Origin: Albirhodobacter sp042466415
GTDB lineage: Bacteria; Pseudomonadota; Alphaproteobacteria; Rhodobacterales; Rhodobacteraceae
Assembly (NCBI RefSeq): GCF_042466415.1
Contig: NZ_JAXHCH010000002.1
Location: 62,001 to 126,000 of the forward strand
Direction of reading: 5' to 3'
Length of the DNA stretch: 64,000 nucleotides
This document shows positions 53,090-63,573 of this stretch, in pieces (position 1 is the first letter of the stretch; the number at the start of each line of letters is the position of its first letter). A model generated the notes under the pieces. The model was not told the origin of the DNA, ran no database searches, and saw only the letters and a list, made by a program, of their open reading frames with translations. A program made the position numbers and the translations under genes.

Positions 53090-54150
53090 GTTCGGCCCAA
53101 ACACATTTGGGGGGGCGCTGGCGCGCCCTTCCTGCCATCATAGCCAAGCTGATCAAGCTTTTGGCAACGGTGGCGATCACCTTCCTCGGTCTGTTGATTG
53201 TGACCTTCATTATCGGGCGCGTTGTTCCGGTCGATCCGGTGCTGGCCGTGGTAGGGGATCGCGCGTCGAAATCCACCTATGATGCTGCCTATATCGCGCT
53301 TGGTCTGGACAAGCCGCTCTACGAGCAATTCGTGATCTACCTGAAAGATGCGATGTCGGGTGATCTTGGAACGTCCGTTTTGACGAAAAAGCCAATCACG
53401 GAAGATATCGCGCGGGTCTTCCCGGCAACGCTGGAACTTGCGACGGCAGGCATCATCTTGGGGACGCTGTTTGGCGTGCCTTTGGGGATTTGGGGGGCGG
53501 TGCGTCAGGGCAAACTGGCCGATCAGATCATTCGGGTTATCGGATTGGTGGGATATTCGGCGCCGATCTTTTGGCTCGGTCTGCTGGGCCTCTTGATTTT
53601 CTACGCCAAGCTTGGCTGGGTCGCGGGGCCGGGGCGCATTGATATTGCCTATGAGTATTCCGTAACGCAAACGACGGGCCTCTTGCTGATTGATACCGCG
53701 ATGCAGGGGCAGTGGGATGCGTTTTGGAATGTTCTGGCGCATCTTGCCTTGCCCGCGAGTCTTCTGGGCTATTTCTCCATGGCCTATATCAGCCGCATGA
53801 CGCGGTCGTTCATGTTGGCCGAATTGGGACAGGAATACATCATCGCCGCCCGAGTGAAGGGCGTAGCGGAATGGCGGATCATCTGGGTGCATGCGCTGCG
53901 CAACGCGGCCGTTCCATTGATCACCGTCATCGCTTTGTCTTACGCGGGCCTGCTGGAAGGGTCGGTTCTGACCGAGACCGTCTTCGCTTGGCCGGGTCTG
54001 GGGCAATATTTGACCAACAGCCTCCAGAACGCCGATATGAATGCGGTCCTGGGCGGGACATTGGTCATCGGCATTATCTTTGTGGGGCTCAATCTTTTGT
54101 CCGATCTTCTTTACAGCGTGCTCGATCCGCGCGTCCGGCGGCGCAAATGA
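53086..54150 (+). CDS. Peptide ABC transporter permease (DppB type)
   Basis: A 354-aa membrane protein with about six transmembrane segments; the first reads TVAITFLGLLIVTFIIGRVV. The DppB-family features DLGTSVLTKKPITEDIARVF and the EAA-like loop QEYIIAARVKGVAEWRIIWV with HALRNAAVPLIT are present. It overlaps both neighbouring genes by 4 bp. It forms the channel with the DppC-type protein. Confidence 0.9.
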   Translation: MSSAQTHLGGRWRALPAIIAKLIKLLATVAITFLGLLIVTFIIGRVVPVDPVLAVVGDRASKSTYDAAYIALGLDKPLYEQFVIYLKDAMSGDLGTSVLTKKPITEDIARVFPATLELATAGIILGTLFGVPLGIWGAVRQGKLADQIIRVIGLVGYSAPIFWLGLLGLLIFYAKLGWVAGPGRIDIAYEYSVTQTTGLLLIDTAMQGQWDAFWNVLAHLALPASLLGYFSMAYISRMTRSFMLAELGQEYIIAARVKGVAEWRIIWVHALRNAAVPLITVIALSYAGLLEGSVLTETVFAWPGLGQYLTNSLQNADMNAVLGGTLVIGIIFVGLNLLSDLLYSVLDPRVRRRK

Positions 54151-55064
54151 GCGCGCCACATCTTTCCACCCGCGAATGGTTGCTCAGCGATCATCCTGCC
54201 TCGCGCCGTCAAGCGCGGTTGGGGCAAGCTTATAGGACGTGGTCCCAACTGCGGCGCAACAAGCTCGCAATGGTTGGCCTCGGGATCGTCGTGGTGCTGA
54301 TCCTTATGGCGATCTTTGCAACCGTCATCGCCCCTTACGATCCCCTGAAAGGGGGCGATCTGCGGACCGAGCGTTTGCTGCCGCCGTCTTGGGATCATCT
54401 GATGGGGACGGATGATCAGGCGCGCGATATCTTTAGCCGTATCGTCCACGGTTCGCGCGTGACGCTGATGGTTGTCGCACTCGTTGCCGTTATCGCAACG
54501 CCGATCGGGTTGGCGGTGGGCACAACGGCGGGGTATTTCGGCGGGTGGGTCGATACCGTTCTCATGCGGATTACGGACATCTTCCTCGCGTTCCCGCGTC
54601 TGATCCTTGCGCTCGCCTTCGTCGCGGCCTTGGGGCCGGGCATTGAGAATGCGATCATCGCAATTGCAATCACCAGTTGGCCGCCCTATGCCCGCCTCGC
54701 GCGTGCCGAAACCCTGACCATCCGCGATGCCGATTATATCGCGGCGATCCGGTTGCAAGGCGCACGGAGCCCTCGCATCATCTTGGGGCATGTTGTGCCG
54801 CTGTGTTTGTCATCTGTCATCGTGCGGGTCACGTTGGATATGGCGGGGATCATTCTGACGGCTGCGGGGCTCGGTTTCTTGGGCCTCGGCGCCCAGCCGC
54901 CCCAACCTGAATGGGGCGCGATGATCGCGGCGGGCAGGCGCTTCATGATCGATTTTTGGTGGGTGGCCACGATGCCCGGGATCGCCATTTTTACGGTGTC
55001 GCTCGGGTTCAACTTGCTGGGCGACGGGTTGCGCGACGTGCTCGATCCGAAAGGTGAGAAATGA
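54147..55064 (+). CDS. Peptide ABC transporter permease (DppC type)
   Basis: A 305-aa membrane protein; ATG 54147 overlapping the dppB-type stop is the proper start. The first membrane helix is MVGLGIVVVLILMAIFATVI, followed by the DppC landmark MGTDDQARDIFSRIVHGSRV and the EAA loop DADYIAAIRLQGARSPRIIL. It pairs with the upstream permease. It overlaps the first ATPase gene by 4 bp. Confidence 0.9.
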   Translation: MSAPHLSTREWLLSDHPASRRQARLGQAYRTWSQLRRNKLAMVGLGIVVVLILMAIFATVIAPYDPLKGGDLRTERLLPPSWDHLMGTDDQARDIFSRIVHGSRVTLMVVALVAVIATPIGLAVGTTAGYFGGWVDTVLMRITDIFLAFPRLILALAFVAALGPGIENAIIAIAITSWPPYARLARAETLTIRDADYIAAIRLQGARSPRIILGHVVPLCLSSVIVRVTLDMAGIILTAAGLGFLGLGAQPPQPEWGAMIAAGRRFMIDFWWVATMPGIAIFTVSLGFNLLGDGLRDVLDPKGEK

Positions 55065-55894
55065 CAGATATGCTTCAAGTAGAGGGCCTGAACGTGTCCT
55101 TTCCCACGCGGGAAGGGCCGCGGCGGGTCGTTCGCGATGTCGGCTTCAACTTGGGTCGGGAACGGCTCGGGATCGTGGGAGAAAGCGGATCAGGAAAAAG
55201 CCAAACGGGCCGCGCCATTTTGGGTTTGACGCCCGCGGCGGGCACGGTGACAGCGCAGCGCCTCGAATTCGAAGGGATTGATCTGCGCAAGGCCTCCACC
55301 AAAACGTGGCGCAGCTTGCGCGGCCCGCGGATGAGCATGATCATGCAAGATCCGAAATATTCCCTCAATCCGGTGATGACCATCGGCCGCCAGATTGTCG
55401 AAGCCTTTGCGCGGCGCGGCAAGACCAGCCGTTCGCAGGCAAAAGACGCCGCAATTGCCATGTTGGAGGCGGTTCAGATCCGCAACGCCGAGCGCGTGTT
55501 CAACGCCTATCCGCACGAGCTTTCGGGCGGCATGGGGCAGCGCGCGATGATCGCGATGATGTTGATCGCGGAGCCGGATTTGCTCATCGCGGATGAGGTG
55601 ACATCGGCGCTGGATGTGACGGTGCAATTGGATGTTTTGCGAATCCTCGATGATCTTGTGCGCGATCGCGGGATGGGGTTGATCTTTATCAGTCACGATC
55701 TGCGGCTTGTTTCGTCGTTTTGCGACCGCGTTATGGTGATGTATGCGGGGCGCGTTGTGGAGGAGATCGCCGCGCGTGATCTGCACAATGCGCGCCACCC
55801 CTACACGCAGGGCTTGTTGAACTGCCTGCCCAAGATCGACGGAGACCGTGCGCCTTTGCAAACCCTGACCCGCGATCCGGAGTGGCTGGCATGA
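55061..55894 (+). CDS. Peptide ABC transporter ATP-binding protein (DppD type)
   Basis: A 277-aa ATPase: Walker A GESGSGKSQTGRA, signature LSGGMGQRAMIAMMLI, Walker B LLIADEVTSALDVTVQ, and switch ISHDLRLVSSFCDRV. The C-terminal RHPYTQGLLNCLPKID is typical of oligopeptide ATPases. It is slightly shorter than E. coli DppD. It overlaps the next ATPase gene by 4 bp. Confidence 0.9.
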   Translation: MTDMLQVEGLNVSFPTREGPRRVVRDVGFNLGRERLGIVGESGSGKSQTGRAILGLTPAAGTVTAQRLEFEGIDLRKASTKTWRSLRGPRMSMIMQDPKYSLNPVMTIGRQIVEAFARRGKTSRSQAKDAAIAMLEAVQIRNAERVFNAYPHELSGGMGQRAMIAMMLIAEPDLLIADEVTSALDVTVQLDVLRILDDLVRDRGMGLIFISHDLRLVSSFCDRVMVMYAGRVVEEIAARDLHNARHPYTQGLLNCLPKIDGDRAPLQTLTRDPEWLA

Positions 55895-56649
55895 CGGCGT
55901 TGATTGAAATTCGTGATCTTGCCGTGACCTACGGAAAGGGCCACGCCGCCGTCAACGCGGTGAAAAACGTGAGTTTGGATGTTCAGCAAGGCGAAAGCTA
56001 CGGGCTGGTCGGGGAAAGCGGATCGGGAAAATCGACCGTGTTGCGGGCAATTTGCGGTCTCGCGTCGATTTCGGGGGGCGAGGTCAGGATCAACGGCGTG
56101 CCTTTGAAAACGCCGCGTGATCCTGCGTTCTACCGGCAGGTTCAGATGGTGTTTCAAGATCCCTATGGGTCAATCCATCCGCGTCACACGATCGACCGCG
56201 TCCTCTCCGAGCCGCTCGCAATTCACGGCTTTTCCGATGCGGAAGCGCGGATTGAAAAGGCGCTTGAGGATGTCGGTTTGGGCAAGGGCTTCAGGTTCCG
56301 CTACCCGCATCAGCTCTCCGGCGGGCAACGCCAGCGCGTGGCGATTGCGCGTGCCTTGATATTGGAACCCGAGATCCTCTTGCTGGACGAGCCGACCTCC
56401 GCGCTGGACGCGTCGATTCAGGCCGAAGTCCTTAACCTTTTAGATGCGCTGCGTGCTGAAAAGGGGCTGACATATCTTCTGGTGAGTCACGATCTCGCCG
56501 TGGTTGCCCATATGTGCGAGCGGCTTTTGGTAATGCAACACGGCGCTTGCGTCGAGGAACTCCCGCGCGAGGCCTTACAAAGCCGCGCCGCAACACAACG
56601 CTACACCCAAGATTTGCTGGTCGCCAGCGAAGGATTTAAAGCCCCATGA
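55891..56649 (+). CDS. Peptide ABC transporter ATP-binding protein (DppF type)
   Basis: A 252-aa ATPase with Walker A GESGSGKSTVLRAI, signature LSGGQRQRVAIARALI, Walker B EILLLDEPTSALDASIQ, and LVSHDLAVVAHMCERL. ATG 55891 overlapping the upstream stop is preferred to 55882. It lacks part of the C-terminal extension of DppF. It overlaps the dipeptidase gene by 4 bp. Confidence 0.9.
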   Translation: MTALIEIRDLAVTYGKGHAAVNAVKNVSLDVQQGESYGLVGESGSGKSTVLRAICGLASISGGEVRINGVPLKTPRDPAFYRQVQMVFQDPYGSIHPRHTIDRVLSEPLAIHGFSDAEARIEKALEDVGLGKGFRFRYPHQLSGGQRQRVAIARALILEPEILLLDEPTSALDASIQAEVLNLLDALRAEKGLTYLLVSHDLAVVAHMCERLLVMQHGACVEELPREALQSRAATQRYTQDLLVASEGFKAP

Positions 56650-57725
56650 GCGAGACAATGAACGCGCACGACACGCCGATGATCTTTGATGGTCACAACG
56701 ATTTCTTGCTGCGGCTTTTGCGCGATCCCGCCAATCGCGAAGCTACGTGGTTGACCGATACGGAAAAGGGGCATCTTGATCTGCCGCGCATGAAACGTGG
56801 CGGACTGGGCGGCGGGTTCTTTGCGATTTACATCTCCTCGCCCGATCAGCCCGTTGATATCGACGACCTGATGGCCAATCCGCCGTATAAAGCGCCGCTG
56901 CCGCCGTTGATTGACCACCGCGAAGCGCTGCCGATTGCCATGGAAATGGCGGGTCATCTGAAATGGATGGAGCGCGCGTCGGGCGGGGCGTTTCGCCTGT
57001 GCCGCACGGTGGCCGAATTACGTGCGTGTCAAGCCGAGGGCGTCATCTCCGGGATCATGCATATTGAGGGCGCCGAGCCGATCGCGGCGGATCTCGATGC
57101 GCTCTATCTGTTTCATGACATGGGGCTGCGGTCGCTAGGTCCGGTCTGGTCGCGTCCGACGGTATTTGGCCACGGCGTGCCGTTTGCTTATCCCTCATCG
57201 CCCGATACTGGCGATGGTCTGACGGCGGCCGGCAAGGATCTCGTGCGGCTTTGCAACGAGCTCGGGATCATGCTTGATCTGTCGCATCTCAACGAGGCGG
57301 GGTTCAATGACATCGCCGCGCTGTCGGATGCGCCTTTGGTGGCGACGCACTCAAACGCCCATGCAATCACGCCCTCCTCGCGCAACCTCACAGATCGGCA
57401 GCTTGCGATCATCCGCGACACGCGCGGCATGGTTGGGCTGAATTTCGCGACAGGGTTCCTCAATGAGGATGGCGCGAAATCGGACGATCGCGGCTTTGAT
57501 CCGATGCTTAGGCATCTGGATCATCTTCTGTCGGTTTTGGGAGAGGATCACGTGGGCTTCGGGTCGGATTTCGATGGCGCGCAGGTGCCCAAAGTTATGG
57601 GCGATAGCGCAGGCCTGGTGGCGTTCCGCGCGGCGCTGACGGCGCATGGCTACGGCGGGGAGTTAATGAAAAAACTGTGCCACGAAAACTGGTTTGCGGT
57701 GTTGGACCGCGTCTGGAAGCCCTGA
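56646..57725 (+). CDS. Membrane dipeptidase family (M19) peptidase
   Basis: A 359-aa zinc dipeptidase without a signal peptide. Metal-site segments are FDGHNDFLLRLL (HxD), MHIEGAEPIAADLDALYLFH (Glu), LVATHSNAHAITPSSRNLTD (His), and GFGSDFDGAQVP (Asp). M19 enzymes cleave dipeptides, including ones with D-amino acids. Coupled to the peptide transporter by a 4-bp overlap, it likely hydrolyses imported dipeptides in the cytoplasm. Confidence 0.9.
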   Translation: MSETMNAHDTPMIFDGHNDFLLRLLRDPANREATWLTDTEKGHLDLPRMKRGGLGGGFFAIYISSPDQPVDIDDLMANPPYKAPLPPLIDHREALPIAMEMAGHLKWMERASGGAFRLCRTVAELRACQAEGVISGIMHIEGAEPIAADLDALYLFHDMGLRSLGPVWSRPTVFGHGVPFAYPSSPDTGDGLTAAGKDLVRLCNELGIMLDLSHLNEAGFNDIAALSDAPLVATHSNAHAITPSSRNLTDRQLAIIRDTRGMVGLNFATGFLNEDGAKSDDRGFDPMLRHLDHLLSVLGEDHVGFGSDFDGAQVPKVMGDSAGLVAFRAALTAHGYGGELMKKLCHENWFAVLDRVWKP

Positions 57726-57880
57726 TCGCGATTTGCCCTGATGGCGATGGTTCCCGTTGCGCCTCGCGGGGCTGGTTTACATTACAGCTCTTGGCGGGCG
57801 CCTTATGCTGCCGCGCGACACGTGCCGCGCCGGAAATTTTCCGGTTGACGACGCGTCGTTCCTTTCCGATAGTTGCCCCA

Positions 57881-57990
57881 CGTCAGGGGAGTCCCGCCTA
57901 AGGGACTGAGAGGCTGAATGTGCATGGCTTGCACGGTGCAGCGACCCTTTGAACCTGACCCAGTTGACACTGGCGTAGGAAGACCGAAGG
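57881..57990 (+). ncRNA. TPP riboswitch (THI element)
   Basis: Contains the conserved THI-box parts: CGTCAGGGGAG, then GGACTGAGAGGCTGAA (the CUGAGA core), and CCCTTTGAACCTGACCCAGT with TGGCGTAGGAAGACCGAAGG. It precedes thiC by about 140 nt, consistent with TPP-dependent repression of the operon. Confidence 0.95.
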
Positions 57991-58062
57991 GTATCTCCGC
58001 ATCCATCATCATGGGCGGGCCTTCGGGCCTCAGGGCCCTTTTGCGCATCCGAAAGGGGCGCG

Positions 58063-58087
58063 TCGGGGCTGATGGCCCCTTTCTTGC
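58063..58087 (+). terminator. Hairpin in the riboswitch expression platform
   Basis: GGGGC-TGATG-GCCCC followed by TTTCTT, about 40 nt before the thiC ATG. It looks like a Rho-independent terminator that the TPP-bound aptamer would favour. A second GC-rich palindromic run (GGCCTTCGGGCC, near 58018-58031) lies between aptamer and hairpin. Confidence 0.55.
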
Positions 58088-58128
58088 TGATGTTCGGATT
58101 GGGTCTCCTTGTTTGTGGAGACACTTGA

Positions 58129-59939
<1,811 letters not shown>

Positions 59940-59943
<4 letters not shown>

Positions 59944-60995
59944 GTGAGGCGGCGCTCTATTCGGTTCTCGGGGCAGGGGTGGCGGGGCTTTGCGCCGCCA
60001 CGGCCCTCGCGGAGCGGGGGGTGGCTGTCGAGGTCATCACCCCGTCCCCCGCAGGCGACGCGCCGCCTGCGGCATCGCGGCTGGCAGGCGGAATGCTTGC
60101 GCCCGATTGCGAAGGCGAATCCGCACCGCGCGAGATTGTTGTCCAAGGTCGCGCGGCGCTGGAGTGGTGGGCGGCGCGGGCCAAATCCTATGTGAAACGC
60201 GGCACGCTGGTCGTGGCACCCGCCCGCGACGGGCAGGAGCTTGATCGCTTCGCCCGCGCAACGGCGCGCAATGACCCCCAAGCGCATCAATGGGTCACGC
60301 CAGACGATCTGGAGCCGTCGCTGAAAGGTCGTTTCGCGCGCGGGTTGCACTATCCGCAGGAGGCGCATCTTGATCCGCGCGCGGCGCTGGAGGATCTGCG
60401 GGCCGCCCTTGCTGCGCGGGGGGTCGAATTTCGCTCTGCCGCACCACGGGGCCGTGTGATCGATTGCCGCGGTATGTCTGCGGTGAAGGGGGCCAGTGTG
60501 GCAGGGGGGGGCAATGTGGCAGGGGGGGCGGTGCGCGATCTGCGGGCCGTGCGCGGCGAGATGATGCTGGTGGAAAGTGCGGACATAACGTTGAGCCGCC
60601 CGATCCGTCTGCTGCATCCGCGGTTCCCTTGCTACATCGTTCCGCGCGGCGAGGGGCGTTTTATGATCGGGGCGACCATGATCGAAAGCGCACGCAGCGG
60701 CCCCATCACTGCCCGCGCGCTGATGGAGCTGTTGTCGGCAGCCTATGCGCTCCACCCTGCGTTTGCGGAGGCGGTCTTGTTGGAAACTGGCACGGGCCTG
60801 CGCCCTGCATTTGCCGATAATCTGCCCGCGCTGCGGTTTGAAGGGCCAGATGCCGAGGCCACGCAAACCGGTACAGATATGGGCAGAATACATCTCAACG
60901 GGTTGTATCGTCACGGGTTCTTGATGGCCCCGATCCTCGCTGAACGCCTTGCATCGCAGCTCGCGGCGGGCGTCCTTTCCTACGGAGCTCACTGA
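59940..60995 (+). CDS. thiO: Glycine oxidase ThiO
   Basis: A 351-aa FAD enzyme making iminoglycine (dehydroglycine) for the thiazole ring. The dinucleotide-binding motif is SVLGAGVAGLCAATALAERG at residues 8-27, and family segments include SRLAGGMLAPDCEGE and YIVPRGEGRFMIGATMIESA. ATG 59940 overlaps thiC. A Gly/Ala/Val-rich insertion (VAGGGNVAGG) near residue 185 is unusual and may be a small in-frame expansion. The stop overlaps thiS by 1 bp. Confidence 0.92.
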
Positions 60996-61192
60996 TGCTG
61001 GTCGATCTTAACGGCGAAACGATTGCGACACAGGCCGCCACCTTGCACGACTTGATTGAGGAGCGCGGCTTCGACGCGACAAGCGTCGCGACGGCGTTGA
61101 ATGGTCAGTTTGTGCCGCGCGGGATGCGCGCTGCGGTCTCCCTGATCGACGGGGCCAAAATCGAAGTGCTTTCACCGATGCAGGGAGGCTAG
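60995..61192 (+). CDS. thiS: Sulfur carrier protein ThiS
   Basis: A 65-aa ubiquitin-fold protein ending in Gly-Gly (SPMQGG), the site thiocarboxylated for thiazole synthesis. The N-terminus LVDLNGETIATQAATLHDLI fits ThiS. It is translated directly after thiO (TGATG) and lies 1 nt before thiG. Confidence 0.93.
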   Translation: MLVDLNGETIATQAATLHDLIEERGFDATSVATALNGQFVPRGMRAAVSLIDGAKIEVLSPMQGG

Positions 61193-61193
61193 G

Positions 61194-61955
61194 ATGTTTT
61201 ACGGCACAGAACTGACATCGCGCTTGATGCTCGGAACAGCGCAATATCCCTCGCCCGCCATCTTGCGCGCGGCGATTGTGGCCTCGGGGACGGAGGTCAT
61301 CACGGTTTCCCTGCGCCGCGAAGGGGCCGAGGGGGAGGCGTTCCGCGCGCTCCTGCGCGAGAGCGGCGCGCGGGTCTTGCCCAATACGGCCGGATGTCAC
61401 AGCGCGCGTGAAGCAATCACCACAGCCCTCATGGCGCGCGAGCTATTCGGGACGGATTGGATCAAACTTGAAGTCATCGGCCACGCCGACACGTTGCAAC
61501 CTGATCCCTTCGGATTGGTCGAGGCCGCAACGGAGTTATGCGCGCAAGGGTTCAAAGTGTTCCCCTACACAACGGAAGATTTGATCGTGGGGGAGCGCCT
61601 GATCGCGGCGGGATGCCAAGTCCTCATGCCGTGGGGGGCGCCGATCGGATCTGGGCAGGGTTTGCGCAATATCGACGGGCTGCGCCGGATGCGGGCGCAT
61701 TTTGACGGGGTTCCATTGATTATCGATGCCGGTATCGGCGCGCCCTCGCAAGCCGTCCACGCGATGGAGCTCGGCTTTGACGGAGTTCTTCTCAACACGG
61801 CGGTCGCCAAGGCGGCGGACCCTGTCGCCATGGCGCGCGCTTTTGGCGAGGCCGTTGCGGCTGGGCGGCGGGGGGTCGAGGCCGGTTTGATGCCCGCCCG
61901 CGATATGGCCCGCGCATCGACGCCGATCTTTGGCTTGGCGGAGTTGGCGCTATGA
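61194..61955 (+). CDS. thiG: Thiazole synthase ThiG
   Basis: A 253-aa TIM-barrel enzyme building thiazole phosphate from DXP, ThiS thiocarboxylate and dehydroglycine. The Schiff-base Lys lies in GTDWIKLEVIGHADTLQPD near residue 89. Phosphate-binding segments are VLMPWGAPIGSGQGLRN and LIIDAGIGAPSQAVHAMELG. The start is just behind thiS and the stop overlaps thiE by 4 bp. Confidence 0.96.
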   Translation: MFYGTELTSRLMLGTAQYPSPAILRAAIVASGTEVITVSLRREGAEGEAFRALLRESGARVLPNTAGCHSAREAITTALMARELFGTDWIKLEVIGHADTLQPDPFGLVEAATELCAQGFKVFPYTTEDLIVGERLIAAGCQVLMPWGAPIGSGQGLRNIDGLRRMRAHFDGVPLIIDAGIGAPSQAVHAMELGFDGVLLNTAVAKAADPVAMARAFGEAVAAGRRGVEAGLMPARDMARASTPIFGLAELAL

Positions 61956-62563
61956 GCTTTTCGCGATTTTATTTGATCACGGGCGATGCAGATCTGCTCG
62001 AGAGGCTCGTGCCTTTGGGGGTGGAGCTCGTGCAATTGCGGGCGAAGGGTCTCAGCCGCGCTGCATTGCGCGCGGAGGCGCTGCGGGCGCAGGCGTGTTG
62101 CGCGGCGCATGGGGCGCAGCTGGTGCTCAACGATGATTGGGAACTGGCGCTGGAATTGGGCATCGACTTCGTCCATCTGGGGCAAGAGGATCTGGCGGGT
62201 GCGGATATCGATGCGTTGCGGCGCGCGGGGGTGCGGTTTGGCCTTTCCACGCATGATGAGGCGGAACTCGCGCGCGCGATGAGCTTCGAGCCCGCCTATA
62301 TCGCGCTTGGCCCGATCTATCCGACCTTGCTCAAACAGATGCCTTGGGCGCCCCAAGGGCTTGATCGGATCACCGATTGGAAGGCGCGGATCGGGTCCAC
62401 GCCTCTGGTCGCTATTGGCGGGCTTACGCCTGAGCGGGCGGCGGGGGTTTGGGGCGCTGGCGCGCAAAGCTGCGCCGTGGTCACCGATATCGTACAGGCG
62501 CAAAGTCCCGAAGCACGGTGCAAGACATGGCTCGATACCGCCGCGCAGGAGCCTGCGCGATGA
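61952..62563 (+). CDS. thiE: Thiamine phosphate synthase ThiE
   Basis: A 203-aa TIM barrel joining HMP-pyrophosphate and thiazole phosphate. Motifs: VQLRAKGLSRAALRAEALR, LVLNDDWELALELGIDFVHL, GQEDLAGADI, YIALGPIYPTLLKQMPW, and VAIGGLTPERAAGVWGAGAQ. It overlaps thiG and the thiF-like gene by 4 bp each. Confidence 0.93.
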   Translation: MSFSRFYLITGDADLLERLVPLGVELVQLRAKGLSRAALRAEALRAQACCAAHGAQLVLNDDWELALELGIDFVHLGQEDLAGADIDALRRAGVRFGLSTHDEAELARAMSFEPAYIALGPIYPTLLKQMPWAPQGLDRITDWKARIGSTPLVAIGGLTPERAAGVWGAGAQSCAVVTDIVQAQSPEARCKTWLDTAAQEPAR

Positions 62564-63573
62564 GCCGCTACGCGCGCCAGATCAGCCTGCCCGAAATCGG
62601 CGTCTCGGGGCAGGAGCGCCTCGCGCGCGCGCGTGTTCTGGTCATCGGGGCGGGGGGGCTCGCGGCGGGTCTCCTGCCCGCGCTGATCGGGGCGGGGGTC
62701 GGGGCGGTAGAGGTGATGGATCACGACGAGGTGGAACTCTCCAACCTGCACCGACAAACTCTGTTTCGTGCGGAGGATATCGGGCAGCCCAAGGCGCTTT
62801 GTGCCGTGAAAAATCTGCGCGGCTTGAATGAGGAATGCCGCCTGACGGCGCATGTTGCGCGGATGGATCCTGCCCGTGCGCGGCAGATGATCGAAGCACC
62901 CCGCGCGCGATTTGATGTCGTGATCGACGCTGCCGATAGTGCCGCGCTGACCTATGCGGTATCAGATGTCTGCGCGCGCGCGGGTGTTCCCCTGATCAGC
63001 GCTTCGGTTCTCGGGCGGCAGGGGATGGTCGGCGGTTTTTGCGGCGCGCCCATGAGTGCCGCGCCCGATTACCGCTCGGTGTTTCCTGATCTTCCCATGC
63101 GCATGCAAACTTGCGCGCAGGCGGGGGTGATGGGGCCTGCGGTCGTCGTGATGGGGGCGTTGCAGGCGCAGATGACGCTCTCGGTGTTGCTCGACCACAC
63201 GCCCAGCCCGTTGGGACAGATGATGTCGGTGGATCTTGCAACATGGCGTGTTTCATCATTTCGCTTTGACGGGGACGGGGACGGGGGCGGTGCGCTGGGC
63301 GGAGGCGGGCAAGCCGCTGATGCGCCCGAAATCATCGCGCTGTCCGAGATTACCCCCGAGGATATCGTGATTGAGCTTCGAGGGCAGCAAGAAGCGCCCG
63401 CCCCCGCGCATCCGGCCGCAATGCGGATCTTGCCCGACGATCTCGCGCAGTTCACTCCGTCGCATAAAGGCCGCATTGTGCTTATCTGCGCGAGCGGGTT
63501 GCGCGCGTGGCACGGGGCGCGTGCGCTTCAGTCGCGGTTTGACAATACCACAGCGATCGTCGCTGCCGGATGA
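62560..63573 (+). CDS. thiF: ThiF/MoeB/HesA family adenylyltransferase with rhodanese-like tail
   Basis: A 337-aa protein. The E1-like domain has VLVIGAGGLAAGLLPALIGA and the ATP/Mg segment DHDEVELSNLHRQTLFRAED. It adenylates the ThiS C-terminus. The pair of zinc CxxC motifs usual in MoeB/ThiF is not seen where expected (YRSVFPDLP instead of a CxxC). The C-terminal 90 residues are rhodanese-like with the Cys in IVLICASGLRAWHGA, which could carry the sulfur. A Gly/Asp-rich linker (residues 235-255) joins the domains. Confidence 0.88.
   Translation: MSRYARQISLPEIGVSGQERLARARVLVIGAGGLAAGLLPALIGAGVGAVEVMDHDEVELSNLHRQTLFRAEDIGQPKALCAVKNLRGLNEECRLTAHVARMDPARARQMIEAPRARFDVVIDAADSAALTYAVSDVCARAGVPLISASVLGRQGMVGGFCGAPMSAAPDYRSVFPDLPMRMQTCAQAGVMGPAVVVMGALQAQMTLSVLLDHTPSPLGQMMSVDLATWRVSSFRFDGDGDGGGALGGGGQAADAPEIIALSEITPEDIVIELRGQQEAPAPAHPAAMRILPDDLAQFTPSHKGRIVLICASGLRAWHGARALQSRFDNTTAIVAAG

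Noticed and set aside
51413..53104. A 563-codon minus-strand frame opposite the peptide-binding protein
   Set aside because: Antisense shadow; the plus strand carries a clear signal peptide and family-5 binding-protein sequence coupled to its operon.
52957..54159. A 400-codon minus-strand frame opposite the DppB-type permease
   Set aside because: Arg/Gln/His-rich shadow of a membrane protein gene; no recognisable domain.
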